Below, piece by piece: positions 27,028-36,508 of a stretch of DNA of 64,000 bases; within the stretch, counting starts at the first letter, position 1; each line of letters starts with the position of its first letter. This DNA comes from Wukongibacter sp050859025 (lineage in GTDB: Bacteria; Bacillota; Clostridia; Peptostreptococcales; Caminicellaceae): positions 1,364,001 through 1,428,000 of the forward strand of contig NZ_CP138200.1 in the NCBI RefSeq assembly GCF_050859025.1, in the 5' to 3' direction. Both the position numbers and the translations under genes were made by a program. The notes below the pieces were generated by a model. It was not told the DNA's origin and did not search any database. It worked only from the letters and a program-made list of their open reading frames with translations.

Positions 27028-27756
27028 ATGAATAAGATGTCTAAAAGGTCAATAGGAGATGAAGGAAGCCTAACAGTTGAAGCATCATTGATATTCCCGA
27101 TAATAACTTTAGCAATTGTAACGGTTATATACATATGTATGTTACTGTATCAACATGCTCATCTCAATTATATTGCAAACAATGTAGCTGAAAGAGGAGC
27201 TGCGTGCTGGAGTAATATATCTAAAATGAAGACAAGCTCTAATACCTACAGATTGGGAACTGGAGAATTGCAGAGTTCAAAGGAGTTGTTAGGTTCTGAC
27301 CTATATTGGAGAATTTTTAGAACTAAGGAAAAGGATAAAATTAAAATTTTGAAAACATATGCTTTAGATAAACTGAAAAGCAATAATATTTTGGAAGGTG
27401 AAGTATCTGAAATAAATGCTAATGATATGGAAAATAGCAAGGATAATATAGATATTTGGCTTAAGGATTACGTTGTATATAAGGAATTGAATGTAGTCAT
27501 AAACAATTCGTATAAAATTCCATTAGGAGATAACTTAAGGATTTTCGGTTTAGAAGATACCTACAATATAAGTGTACATTCTAAAGCAGTAATAAACGAT
27601 CCGATGGAATTTATTCGGAATGCCGACTTTATAGGCGATACATTAAAGGAATTTGAAAAAACAAAAAAAATCTTAGAGAGCTTTAAGGAAACGATGGATA
27701 AGATTAATAAAAATATTGAGAAGTTTCTTCAAGGAATAGGAGGGAAGACGAGTTGA
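27028..27756 (+). CDS. TadE-like pseudopilin
   Basis: 242 residues. The N-terminus GDEGSLTVEASLIFP followed by a hydrophobic helix is the TadE/pseudopilin pattern, with a possible cleavage after DEG. The soluble remainder is mixed alpha/beta with a helical C-terminus. It probably forms a minor component of the pilus. The ATG at 27028 follows AAGGAATGGAG; the stop overlaps the next gene's TTG start. Confidence 0.8.
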   Translation: MNKMSKRSIGDEGSLTVEASLIFPIITLAIVTVIYICMLLYQHAHLNYIANNVAERGAACWSNISKMKTSSNTYRLGTGELQSSKELLGSDLYWRIFRTKEKDKIKILKTYALDKLKSNNILEGEVSEINANDMENSKDNIDIWLKDYVVYKELNVVINNSYKIPLGDNLRIFGLEDTYNISVHSKAVINDPMEFIRNADFIGDTLKEFEKTKKILESFKETMDKINKNIEKFLQGIGGKTS

Positions 27757-30176
27757 GAGGAAGAGGTCAGGAGGGCACAATAACGGTTTTTTTAAGTATC
27801 ATACTACTTATAATGATTACCCTAGCTGGAGTAATAGTAGATGCAGCTAGAATAAATATTGCAGGTCCTCAAGTACAAAGAGCAGTAGAAACCTCAGTTC
27901 GTTCTTCCCTTGCTGGATACTATAAACCTCTAAAGGAACAATATGGACTGTTTGCTTTGAATGAAAATGATGAGGAAAAGCTTAAAGAGACAATAGTAGA
28001 GTATATAGATAAGAACTTGATGATTAATAGAGAGTACCTAGATGAAGACAAAATAGGTAAATATTTGGATGTATATGATTATGAAATTGAGAGCATATCT
28101 GTGGAACCGATTTTCAACCTAACAGAAAATCCCGTTACAAGACAACAGATTTTAGAATATATGAAATATAGAGCACCTAAAGAGTTTGTAGAAAATTTTA
28201 TAGATAAATTGGATATGTTTAAAAAGGCTGGAGCTACATCGGCTGTATATGAAAGAAAGGTAATCTTAGATAAGGAATTGAAGAAGATAGAAAATATTCA
28301 GAGGGATATATATAAGAAAATATATGGTGAGTATGAGACCTATCAATTTCTATTTTGGACATTTAAAAAGAGCAAGGTGGATTATTTTGTAAGAGGTCTA
28401 GAGAAGAGTAAGTATGCTAATCTCGTAAAAGAATATGTAGGAGAAATAAATCATTATAAATACTTGAAAGAAAAATTGAGTGATGCAGCTGACGAAGATG
28501 AGAGGAAAGATATAGAAGATAGGATGATAGATACTATAAAAGATATGAGAGATAAATATAATGACTTGAATAGTGATATTAATAAATACATTACTGTCAA
28601 TAAGGAAGCAAGAGCAAGAATTGATGATCTTGTAAATAATAGCAAGCCTGTAATAGATCACTTAGAAGAATTCAAAGGAGAGTTAAAAGAAAAAAAGGAT
28701 GATATTATGAGCGAAGCATATAATCAGCTCAGTTCCGAAGTAGAAAGCCATAAAAACCTTGTCGAACTTGTTAAGAGAGGTGAGGATAGTGACAAGATAA
28801 ATGGCTTTGGAAAAATAATAAAGGAGTTAGAAGATAATAAGAAAAAGCTAGATGATGTAGTAAGTCTAGTTAGGGAGATTAATCCAAGTAAGGCTAAGCG
28901 GTTGGCTGAGATGAATTTGGAGCAGGATAAGATTGATGAGATTGAGGATATCAAAGATGATATTATAAAAAAATTGGAAAAGTACAACAACGAAATTCAA
29001 TATGACTATACGATTGAGGATGAAAACGAGGAAGAAGAATATACTGAGTATGATACGCGTAAAGAAAGTCAAGAAGGTGCTAATAAAAGGATTAAGCGTA
29101 ATAGTATTATAGATTTTTTTATTGCACCTGATGATATAGAGGATAAGGATTATGAGGAACTTCCTTCTACAGTGAAGCTGAAAAGAAATAAAGATAATAA
29201 AGAGTACAACCTCGGGTTTCTTTGGGGAGCAGATGATGCTAAAGAGCCTAATGATAATAAAAGTAAGGGTGAAGGGATTAAAGAAGTAGAGTTTCAGAAG
29301 CAAGAAAGCTTTGGATTTGGTGAATCGGCATTATCCTATCTTGGAGACATAACGGAGAAATTGGATTTAGAAAATATTAGAGATGAAATATATATAAATG
29401 AGTATATTATGGGAATGTTTAAGAATTATTTATCGGAATTTGATGAAGAAGAAAAATATAATTTGAGACATCAAGAGAAGTACAGTCAAGTATCATTCTT
29501 TGAAAGATCTGAAGTGGAATATATTTTGAATGGAAGCAGGAGTGAAAAGATAAACCAAACTCTTATGGATTCTAAAATATTAATAACTAGATTTGCCTTA
29601 AATTCAATACATGCATTTTTATGTGAAGAAAAAAATAAAATTGCTGCGGGAACAGCTACAGTCGTTGCAGGAGTATTTACAGGGGGAACAGGTATTCCCA
29701 TCATCAAGACCCTTATACTATTAGGTTGGTCTATGGCTGAAGCAACCTATGATTTAGATGAATTAAAGGCAGGTAGGGAGGTAGCCCTATATAAAACCGA
29801 AGAGGACTGGGCCACAGATCTAAAGGGTGGAAAGCAAAATTCATGTAATACGAGAATAAGTGAAGATGAAGGAGTGGAATCTTCTTCACAAGAAAAAAAT
29901 CCTATGAATACATCATACCAAGATTATCTAAGATTTTTCCTATTGGTTCAGGATGATGACTTGACTATGACAAGACTACAGGATTTAATACAGCTCAATA
30001 TGAGAAAATCCACAGGAAATGAAGATCTGAGATTAGATGAACTCAATACATATGTCAGGGTTGAGGCAGTAGTTTCAATTAAATATTTGTTCTTAACTCA
30101 AAGCTTCATTCCTAAAGAATTTAAGACTGAAAGTAATAGACATAAATTTAAAGTAGAAATATATCAGGGTTATTAG
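27753..30176 (+). CDS. Large pilus-associated protein (TadG-like, DUF5702 type)
   Basis: 807 residues. The N-terminus EGTITVFLSIILLIMITLAGVIVDAARI is a TadG-like pseudopilin helix. The bulk is charged and predicted to be coiled coil (about 160-420), with an acidic linker near 430-450 and another hydrophobic, alanine/glycine-rich segment near 630-655 (AAGTATVVAGVFTGGTGIP). It resembles DUF5702 proteins of clostridial Tad loci. The TTG at 27753 is preferred, with AGGAGGG upstream, and overlaps the previous stop. It probably lies outside the cell as part of the pilus or its tip. Confidence 0.75.
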   Translation: MRGRGQEGTITVFLSIILLIMITLAGVIVDAARINIAGPQVQRAVETSVRSSLAGYYKPLKEQYGLFALNENDEEKLKETIVEYIDKNLMINREYLDEDKIGKYLDVYDYEIESISVEPIFNLTENPVTRQQILEYMKYRAPKEFVENFIDKLDMFKKAGATSAVYERKVILDKELKKIENIQRDIYKKIYGEYETYQFLFWTFKKSKVDYFVRGLEKSKYANLVKEYVGEINHYKYLKEKLSDAADEDERKDIEDRMIDTIKDMRDKYNDLNSDINKYITVNKEARARIDDLVNNSKPVIDHLEEFKGELKEKKDDIMSEAYNQLSSEVESHKNLVELVKRGEDSDKINGFGKIIKELEDNKKKLDDVVSLVREINPSKAKRLAEMNLEQDKIDEIEDIKDDIIKKLEKYNNEIQYDYTIEDENEEEEYTEYDTRKESQEGANKRIKRNSIIDFFIAPDDIEDKDYEELPSTVKLKRNKDNKEYNLGFLWGADDAKEPNDNKSKGEGIKEVEFQKQESFGFGESALSYLGDITEKLDLENIRDEIYINEYIMGMFKNYLSEFDEEEKYNLRHQEKYSQVSFFERSEVEYILNGSRSEKINQTLMDSKILITRFALNSIHAFLCEEKNKIAAGTATVVAGVFTGGTGIPIIKTLILLGWSMAEATYDLDELKAGREVALYKTEEDWATDLKGGKQNSCNTRISEDEGVESSSQEKNPMNTSYQDYLRFFLLVQDDDLTMTRLQDLIQLNMRKSTGNEDLRLDELNTYVRVEAVVSIKYLFLTQSFIPKEFKTESNRHKFKVEIYQGY

Positions 30177-30186
30177 AGGGGATAAT

Positions 30187-31314
30187 ATGAAATCTTTTAT
30201 TAACAAAGATCAGAGAGGTTCTTTGACGGTAGAGGCTGCAATAGTCTTACCTATATTTATATGTGCTGTATTAACTATAGGGTTTTTTACAAAAATCGTA
30301 TACACCCATGAAATAATCCAACATGCCATTACTGAAGCTGTAAATGAGATGGCCTCATCGAGCTATCTCTATTACACAAGCGGTGTTCAGGATATAGATA
30401 ATACCGTTGATAGTGAGCTTGAAGATAAGAAACAAAGATCTCAGGAGCATTTAGATAGTATAACGGACTGTTATAAGGAATTAAATGATTCTATAGGAGA
30501 ATTAAAGAGTAATTCACAGAATATATATGAGGGCTTAGGCAAGGGTGACATCGGGGGGATAGTAGAATCAATAGACGGCATAAACTCTCATGGGAAGAAT
30601 ATTAAAGACAATGTAGAAGAAGTTCAATCGGTGATTAAGGATATTGCAGAGGACCCAAAGAGTGAAATGATAAGCATAGCGGCTCTGATTGCCAAAACAG
30701 GCTATGATAAAGGAAAGACGGCAATAGGAAATCAATTGATAGGATACTATGTATCAAAGCATGGTCTTACTGATGAGAGATTAAAAAGACTAAATATAGA
30801 AAAATTGGATTTTAGTAAATCCTCTTATTTTAAGGGCGATGAAGATATAGACGTAATAGTTAAATATAAGGTTGATATTCCTCTACCGATAAAATTTGTT
30901 AGTTATATTCAAATAGTTCAAAGAGCTACTGCTAGAGCATGGATGGGAGGGGATGATGGATATTCAGGCTCAGATACGGATAAAGACAATAGTGATGCTA
31001 AGGACAAAGTAATAAAGGTATATGTTTCTACAAAAGGTTCAAGATACCATAGGTTTGGATGTTATCAGATATTTAAGGAAATTGAAGCCCTTGATTTGCA
31101 GGATGCAAAAAAAATGGGGCTGGAGCCATGCGAAAAATGTGACCCTCCATTTAATAGCAAAATGAAATACACTGTATTTAAAACGAGCAGGAGTGATGAC
31201 GGAAAATATCATAAGGAAGGGTGTAATCATCTATTTAAAGAGATTAAAGAAATGGATTTAGAAGACGCAGTTAAAGAATATACTCGCTGTAAAACATGTA
31301 AACCACCACACTAG
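30187..31314 (+). CDS. TadE-like pseudopilin with two C-terminal HxxxC-CxxC modules
   Basis: 375 residues. Pseudopilin N-terminus RGSLTVEAAIVLPIFI and helix, a long helical middle (about 80-175), then a serine/aspartate-rich linker near 260-275. The last 95 residues hold two tandem modules: YHRFGCYQIFKEIEAL with CEKCDPP, and YHKEGCNHLFKEIKEM with CKTCKPP. The spacing (H-x3-C, about 25 residues, C-x2-C) matches putative zinc-binding tails found on secreted clostridial proteins. Display of such modules on a pilin is unusual. The ATG at 30187 follows GAGGGGAT. Confidence 0.82.
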   Translation: MKSFINKDQRGSLTVEAAIVLPIFICAVLTIGFFTKIVYTHEIIQHAITEAVNEMASSSYLYYTSGVQDIDNTVDSELEDKKQRSQEHLDSITDCYKELNDSIGELKSNSQNIYEGLGKGDIGGIVESIDGINSHGKNIKDNVEEVQSVIKDIAEDPKSEMISIAALIAKTGYDKGKTAIGNQLIGYYVSKHGLTDERLKRLNIEKLDFSKSSYFKGDEDIDVIVKYKVDIPLPIKFVSYIQIVQRATARAWMGGDDGYSGSDTDKDNSDAKDKVIKVYVSTKGSRYHRFGCYQIFKEIEALDLQDAKKMGLEPCEKCDPPFNSKMKYTVFKTSRSDDGKYHKEGCNHLFKEIKEMDLEDAVKEYTRCKTCKPPH

Positions 31315-31347
31315 AGAAATGGTTTTTAGAATAGGGGGGCGAAAATA

Positions 31348-31965
31348 ATGTATATGTTTTTACTTTTCCTAGTACTGATTATATCTAATGCTATAAAGAT
31401 ATGTATATATGGAAAACTGAAAAATCAAAGCTATTTAGAATGGATCTTAGGTATATATAAAAATAATGTATCAATCTTAATTGACTTTGTCTTAGCAGCT
31501 TTAATTTTTACTATTTATTATAAATATAATATATCTATTTCCTTTTTCACATATATAACTCTGAGTTCAATTCTACTAACGATTTCAATAATTGATATAA
31601 AGACTAGGATAATACCAGATAAAGTGATAATTTTAGGAAGCATATTAGGTGCTATAATTATGCTTTTAAACGATAATATTTCTATCATAAATGCATTATT
31701 AGGGATTGTAATCTGTGGAGGAATAATAGCAGTTATATCTATTATGACAAAGGGAGCAATAGGAATGGGGGATGCAAAGCTATTTGCATGTATAGGTATA
31801 TTCTTAGGACTTCAAAGTACTCTAGGGGTGATGGTCATAGCAACAATGCTCAGTGGATTAACAGGACTTATTCTTTTAACCTTTAAGATTGTAGGTAGAA
31901 AAGCAACCCTTCCATTTGCACCATTTATATCGGTGGCGGCAATATTCATAATGATTTTTAACTAG
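31348..31965 (+). CDS. A24-family prepilin peptidase (TadV/CpaA-like), first copy
   Basis: 205 residues with about six membrane helices. Catalytic aspartates are in SIIDIKTRIIPD and in the GxGD motif GAIGMGDAKL. It lacks the cysteine-rich methyltransferase domain of PilD, as usual for Tad peptidases. It should cleave the Flp pilin and pseudopilins encoded just upstream. The ATG at 31348 follows GGGGGGCGA. A second A24 peptidase gene is at 35898. Confidence 0.85.
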   Translation: MYMFLLFLVLIISNAIKICIYGKLKNQSYLEWILGIYKNNVSILIDFVLAALIFTIYYKYNISISFFTYITLSSILLTISIIDIKTRIIPDKVIILGSILGAIIMLLNDNISIINALLGIVICGGIIAVISIMTKGAIGMGDAKLFACIGIFLGLQSTLGVMVIATMLSGLTGLILLTFKIVGRKATLPFAPFISVAAIFIMIFN

Positions 31966-31985
31966 TAACAAAGGGGGACTCAGTA

Positions 31986-33524
31986 ATGAAGGAAATGATT
32001 CAAAAGAGATTCAAAATTAACTATGAAAATGATGCTATAGCAAGCTATATAGTATTAAATGTGAGTTCTAATGAAGATATTTTAGAATATCAGATTGAAA
32101 TGCTAAACAATAACGACTGTGAAGGTGTTCTTAAGCTTGACACTAGGCAAAAAAATGATGAGATTCGATTATACTATAATATCACTTCAACATTAACCCT
32201 GTCTCAATTTTTACAAAGGAAGAGTCTCAAGGAAGAAGAGTTTATCAATATACTTAAGGGCATTACAAAAACTCTGTTAAGCAGTAAAGAATATTTTTTA
32301 TATGACAATAGCTTCATAGTTGATGAGGATTATATATATATAAACCCTAGTAGTCTTGATATAAGTATGTTATACCTACCCTTAGCCTTGGATAGCAATA
32401 TAAATGACAGCTTTAAAGGCTTTCTTATTGATTTGATTATTTCATTGGCTAAAATTGATGAAAATTCAAAGGGAAATTATATGCAACGAATCTTAAACTA
32501 CTTGAAAAACGATATATTCAATATCTCAGATTTTCATGATTTCTTAAATGATCTAGAGAAGGAAGAAGCTAAAGGAAATAAAAATAAGACATCCAAACCA
32601 AAGCAAACAAATATTAATGTAGTGAATTCTCATAGGAGTTTAGCTAATAGTGATAGAGAGGTTAAGAGAAATTATGAGCAAAAAAAGGAGATACAGCCAA
32701 TAGGATATCAAAGAACAAGGGTCAAACCATCATCAATAGACCTGGTGGAAGAAGAAATAACTATAAAAAGAAAATATGAAGTCAAATATATAATAATAGC
32801 CATTTTGTCCCAGCTCATAATAGGTATAGCTATAGTACTAGGCTTGGATACGATAAGGGAAGCGGCAGGGGATGATATCAGTGCCTATGGGGGTATTACA
32901 ATAATCGTTATGGCTATAGATGTTTTACTTTTTAAAAACCTATTTAAGAAAGAGAATATGAAGGAAGTCAAAACAACTAAGAAAACTAAAAAAGATAAGG
33001 TAAAAAAGAAAAAAATAAATAATTTAGATGCTAGAGTGAAATCGAAAACTGAGTCTAGACCATATAGGGAAAAACAAAATTTAAATATGTCTAAAAGAGA
33101 AATATACAATGTTAATCAGTCCAACTCTATTAATCAGCCATATAACGAAATAGCGGTTTCTAAGGAATCAAGTATAGCTTCAATAAACATGAATGAAACA
33201 GAGATACTAGATGGTGAAAAGCAAGGAATAGCATATCTTCAAAGAATGAGTAATGGAATGATGGATAAGGTAACAATAACTAAGTCAAACTTTATTATTG
33301 GTAGACTTCCAAACTATGTAGACTATCTATTAGAAGGTAATGCTATAGGTAGGACCCATGCAGAAATTATAGAGATAGAAGGTCAGTATTTTATAAAGGA
33401 CTTAAACTCCAAAAACGGTACCTTTATAAATGGGAGTAAGATCAGCAGTAATAGAGAATATCAAATAAGTAATGGAGATAAAGTTAAATTTGCTAATATT
33501 GAATATACCTTTATTGAAGCATGA
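31986..33524 (+). CDS. Membrane protein with N-terminal DUF6382-like and C-terminal FHA domains
   Basis: 512 residues. Residues 1-190 resemble the DUF6382 domain of clostridial FHA proteins (kinase-like fold remnant with LTLSQFLQRKSL), followed by a basic linker, two membrane helices (about 262-282 and 291-310), a lysine-rich stretch, and an FHA domain (about 425-512: FIIGRLPNYVDY, RTHAEII, DLNSKNGTFING). FHA domains bind phosphothreonine. Just before it is ETEILDGE, a possible phosphorylated site for self-binding. It lies upstream of PP2C and Ser/Thr kinase genes, so it is probably the reader of that pair. Confidence 0.82.
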   Translation: MKEMIQKRFKINYENDAIASYIVLNVSSNEDILEYQIEMLNNNDCEGVLKLDTRQKNDEIRLYYNITSTLTLSQFLQRKSLKEEEFINILKGITKTLLSSKEYFLYDNSFIVDEDYIYINPSSLDISMLYLPLALDSNINDSFKGFLIDLIISLAKIDENSKGNYMQRILNYLKNDIFNISDFHDFLNDLEKEEAKGNKNKTSKPKQTNINVVNSHRSLANSDREVKRNYEQKKEIQPIGYQRTRVKPSSIDLVEEEITIKRKYEVKYIIIAILSQLIIGIAIVLGLDTIREAAGDDISAYGGITIIVMAIDVLLFKNLFKKENMKEVKTTKKTKKDKVKKKKINNLDARVKSKTESRPYREKQNLNMSKREIYNVNQSNSINQPYNEIAVSKESSIASINMNETEILDGEKQGIAYLQRMSNGMMDKVTITKSNFIIGRLPNYVDYLLEGNAIGRTHAEIIEIEGQYFIKDLNSKNGTFINGSKISSNREYQISNGDKVKFANIEYTFIEA

Positions 33525-33573
33525 TTAAAAATAGAAATTAGTTTGTTGGTTTGTGAATATATATTTTAATAGC

Positions 33574-33705
33574 ATGACAAGAAACAATTATAGAGAAGTA
33601 TTCTTGTATAATCTATATAAAAGTGCCATAGACGACTTAAAGTTTTACAGCAAAGGTAATGAAAAAGCTTATAAAGATTTGTTATATAGAAGGAGATGGG
33701 TATGA
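33574..33705 (+). CDS. Possible small protein (43 aa) overlapping the PP2C gene start
   Basis: An ATG-to-TGA frame whose product starts MTRNNYREVFLYNLYKSAID and ends LLYRRRWV. Composition looks protein-like and the stop overlaps the ATG of the phosphatase gene in the ATGA style seen in coupled genes. Against it, no good ribosome-binding site precedes the ATG and nothing similar is known to me. Low confidence. Confidence 0.3.
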   Translation: MTRNNYREVFLYNLYKSAIDDLKFYSKGNEKAYKDLLYRRRWV

Positions 33706-34532
33706 GAAAACGAGGTTTTTCTATTGGAGCATTAAGTGATATAGGCCATGTAAAAAAGACAAATCAAGATAGGATACTTATAAAAATTGGAGAAGAAATG
33801 CATGGTGAGTTTGGTCTTTTTCTGGTGGCTGATGGTATGGGGGGCCTTACCGCAGGAGACAAAGCAAGTGAAATAGTTATAACAGAGTTTAAGCTATGGT
33901 GGGATACTAGACTATCAATAATTCTCAATAATATAAAAAAGAATAATCTAAGCATAATTAATAAAGAACTTGATAATCTTGTGTTTCATATAAATGGCAA
34001 GATAATAAAATTTAGCAAAGAGATAAATTGTCGAGTTGGGACAACCCTATCTATGTTATTAATATTTAGAAATCAATTTATTATTAAGCATGTAGGCGAT
34101 AGTAGAATATACAAAATAAATAAAGAAATGGTTAAGCTGACTAAGGATCACTCTTGGGTTGCAGAGCAAGTTAGACAAGGAAAGATGAGTGAAAGAGAAG
34201 CGAAAAACCACCCAAGAAGCCATGTCTTGCTTCAGTGTATAGGAGTAAATGAAAGGGTTGATATATTTCGCAAAATCGGTGAAGTTCTTGAAGATGACGT
34301 ATTTTTATTATGTAGTGATGGTTTCTACAATCTCTTAACGAAGGATGAAATACTAGAGGCTATTGAGGAATACAAAGAAAGTGATGAAGATATTCAAAAT
34401 AAAGTAGAGAAGCTTATGGAAAAGGTAAAGGCAAGGGGAGCTGTTGATAATGCCTCTGCAATACTTATATATCAGAATCATGATGAAGAAAAGATAGGAG
34501 TTTTACAAAAACTAAAGGATTTAATAGGCTAA
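33702..34532 (+). CDS. PP2C-type Ser/Thr protein phosphatase
   Basis: About 276 residues. Metal-binding motifs of the PPM family are present: VKKTNQDR, VADGMGG, VGTTLS, VGDSRIY, LCSDGF and DNAS(A). It should reverse the action of the kinase encoded next. The ATG at 33702 is six bases after AGGAG; the ATG at 33696 directly abuts that site and is less likely. It is placed between an FHA protein and a kinase within the Tad locus. Confidence 0.92.
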   Translation: MRKRGFSIGALSDIGHVKKTNQDRILIKIGEEMHGEFGLFLVADGMGGLTAGDKASEIVITEFKLWWDTRLSIILNNIKKNNLSIINKELDNLVFHINGKIIKFSKEINCRVGTTLSMLLIFRNQFIIKHVGDSRIYKINKEMVKLTKDHSWVAEQVRQGKMSEREAKNHPRSHVLLQCIGVNERVDIFRKIGEVLEDDVFLLCSDGFYNLLTKDEILEAIEEYKESDEDIQNKVEKLMEKVKARGAVDNASAILIYQNHDEEKIGVLQKLKDLIG

Positions 34533-34545
34533 GGTGGATATGATT

Positions 34546-35454
34546 ATGAAAAAATGTGAACTCTTCGATGGAAGATACAAGATACTTAAGGTCCTTGGAG
34601 AAGGTGGAATGAGTACAGTTTATCTTGCTGAGAATGTAAACCTTGGAACCCTATGGGCTATTAAGGAGATTAATAAGGTATCAAATTCAAAGGTAGATTT
34701 ACTAGTAGAACCAAACATATTGAAAAAGCTAAAGCATCCTGCTCTTCCAAGGATATTTGATATTATTGAGAGTGATAACAGTATTTATATCATTGAGGAT
34801 TACATAGAAGGCATTTCTTTAGATAAGAAACTATTGAGGTCTGGAAAAATACCAGAGCAAACAGTTATCATGTGGTCAATACAAATATGTGAGGTACTTA
34901 TCTACCTTCATAACTTAAAGCCAAATCCAATTATCTATAGAGATATGAAGCCTTCAAATATTATGTTAACAAAGGATAACAGGATTAAATTAGTAGATTT
35001 TGGAATAGCGAGGGAGTATAAGATGGATTCTAGAAATGATACTGCCCACATTGGTACAAGAGGATATGCTGCACCTGAGCAGTATGGGTTAGCACAAAGT
35101 GATGTAAGAACCGACATATATGGTTTGGGGGTAACATTATACCATCTACTTACTGGAAAAAGCCCAAAGGAAGCACCTTATGAAATAAGACCTATAAGGG
35201 AGATAGACGAGAGTCTATCAATAGGAATCGAACATGTGATAGATGTATGTACAAAACCCAATCCAGATCACAGATATCAATCTGTAGAGGAATTAGTTGG
35301 AGATTTAGAAAATATAGATGAAATTAATAGAGGGTATAGAAAGAAAGGTATAGGCATTAAGCTCAAATTGGCTATAATGATATTCCTACTATCAATTTTT
35401 TCATATATAACTTATTTAGGTTTTATAAAGATTATTGGTTTCTTTAAAAATTAG
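34546..35454 (+). CDS. Membrane-anchored Ser/Thr protein kinase
   Basis: About 302 residues. Hanks-type kinase with glycine loop LGEGGMSTVY, lysine in WAIKEI, catalytic loop YRDMKPSNIM (tyrosine replaces the histidine of HRD), DFG in LVDFGIARE and APEQYG. A single membrane helix (about 270-292) lies at the extreme C-terminus, with no external PASTA domain. The ATG at 34546 is eight bases after AAGGTGG; earlier GTG and ATG codons overlap that site. It forms a writer-eraser-reader set with the PP2C and FHA proteins, inferred to regulate the pilus. Confidence 0.9.
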   Translation: MKKCELFDGRYKILKVLGEGGMSTVYLAENVNLGTLWAIKEINKVSNSKVDLLVEPNILKKLKHPALPRIFDIIESDNSIYIIEDYIEGISLDKKLLRSGKIPEQTVIMWSIQICEVLIYLHNLKPNPIIYRDMKPSNIMLTKDNRIKLVDFGIAREYKMDSRNDTAHIGTRGYAAPEQYGLAQSDVRTDIYGLGVTLYHLLTGKSPKEAPYEIRPIREIDESLSIGIEHVIDVCTKPNPDHRYQSVEELVGDLENIDEINRGYRKKGIGIKLKLAIMIFLLSIFSYITYLGFIKIIGFFKN

Positions 35455-35469
35455 ATATTGGAGGATGCT

Positions 35470-35793
35470 ATGTTTTTAAAAGGAATTATAATGATACTTA
35501 TTGGATTGACTGGAATTGTCGGAACAATAACATGGTTTATTAAATCCATCGGGAAAAAAGATAAGGGACTATCCTATGAAGAGAAAGAAATGTTATCATA
35601 TACTAATAGAGTACCTAATTCAGCTATTAATGAGAAAATCCCATTGGATAGCAATATAGATCCAGTAAAATTCAATTTGGGTAATGAAGAGTCAACAGTA
35701 TTATTAGATGAATTTAGCCAGTATAGAGATGCTGAAGAAACGGTATTATTAGATGAGGATGGAGAATATTTCAAATCCAGTAGAAGATTATAA
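35470..35793 (+). CDS. Small membrane protein with duplicated TVLLDE motifs
   Basis: About 107 residues: one N-terminal membrane helix (about 3-22), then a polar tail with two near-repeats, ESTVLLDEF and EETVLLDED. Acidic residues before a threonine and leucine at +3 are what FHA domains and their kinases commonly use, so these threonines are candidate phosphosites for the neighbouring kinase and FHA protein. The ATG at 35470 follows GGAGG; a TTG upstream is possible. I do not recognise the family. Confidence 0.65.
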   Translation: MFLKGIIMILIGLTGIVGTITWFIKSIGKKDKGLSYEEKEMLSYTNRVPNSAINEKIPLDSNIDPVKFNLGNEESTVLLDEFSQYRDAEETVLLDEDGEYFKSSRRL

Positions 35794-35897
35794 AGCACTA
35801 TAGATTGTGATATATAGAAATCAAAATATAGATTTATAACTGTGCTTTATATAGAAGATGTAAAATCATTTTATATCTTTGAGAAGAGGTGATTTAA

Positions 35898-36419
35898 ATT
35901 ATATTAAAATATTGTGAATTATCACTGCTGCTTATATTATCCTTGATTAGTGATATAAAAACATATAAGATAAAAAATAACATAGTATATCCTTTTATTC
36001 TAGCTGGACTCATAACAAATATATATTTAGATGGTCTGGATGGATTAATGTATTCGGTTAAAGGTATCATAATTCCTATCATATTGCTAATTGTACTATT
36101 TATTTTAAGAATGTTGGGAGCAGGAGATATAAAGCTCTTTAGTGCAATAGGTTCTATAATGGGTTTTGAGTTTACCATGTATTCAATTATGTATTCCTTT
36201 CTTGCGGGAGGAGCTATTGCTCTACTACTAATTATATTTAGAAAAAATGGAATTAAAAGACTTGTATATCTTTTTCAATATATTAAGAGTTGTTTTCTAA
36301 TCAAGAGTATTCTACCATATACAAGCTTTGAGGATAAAAGCGATGGGGCTAAGTTTAGATTTGCATTTGCAGTGGTCGGTGGAGTAGGTATAAACCTATA
36401 CCTCATTCTCAATACATAA
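35898..36419 (+). CDS. A24-family prepilin peptidase, second copy, probable ATT start
   Basis: About 173 residues if started at ATT 35898. Catalytic aspartates lie in SDIKTYKIKN and in the GxGD motif MLGAGDIKLF, with about five membrane helices. AGAGGTG at 35885-35891 is six bases before ATT, and this start restores the first membrane helix (LSLLLILSLIS) that leads into the first catalytic aspartate; the only in-frame conventional start, TTG 35943, would remove that helix and has no ribosome-binding site. It closes the Tad locus. It may process a different pilin set or be redundant with the peptidase at 31348. Confidence 0.75.
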   Translation: MILKYCELSLLLILSLISDIKTYKIKNNIVYPFILAGLITNIYLDGLDGLMYSVKGIIIPIILLIVLFILRMLGAGDIKLFSAIGSIMGFEFTMYSIMYSFLAGGAIALLLIIFRKNGIKRLVYLFQYIKSCFLIKSILPYTSFEDKSDGAKFRFAFAVVGGVGINLYLILNT

Positions 36420-36460
36420 GGAAGATAAGAAGTAAAGATATAGGAAAAGCCAAATATCAG

Positions 36461-36489
36461 TTGCATTATTGATACAAGTATGTTAAAAT
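36461..36489 (+). promoter_or_regulatory. Likely vegetative promoter of the eut locus
   Basis: TTGCAT, 17 bases, TAAAAT. The predicted start near 36496 lies just before the first ANTAR-target hairpin at 36509. Confidence 0.55.
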
Positions 36490-36508
36490 TAAATAAAATA
36501 TAGGATTT

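Noticed and set aside
28866..29303. 145-codon antisense frame in the DUF5702 gene
   Set aside because: Composition is dominated by Phe, Ile, Leu and Ser as expected from the complement of acidic/lysine codons; no supporting signals.
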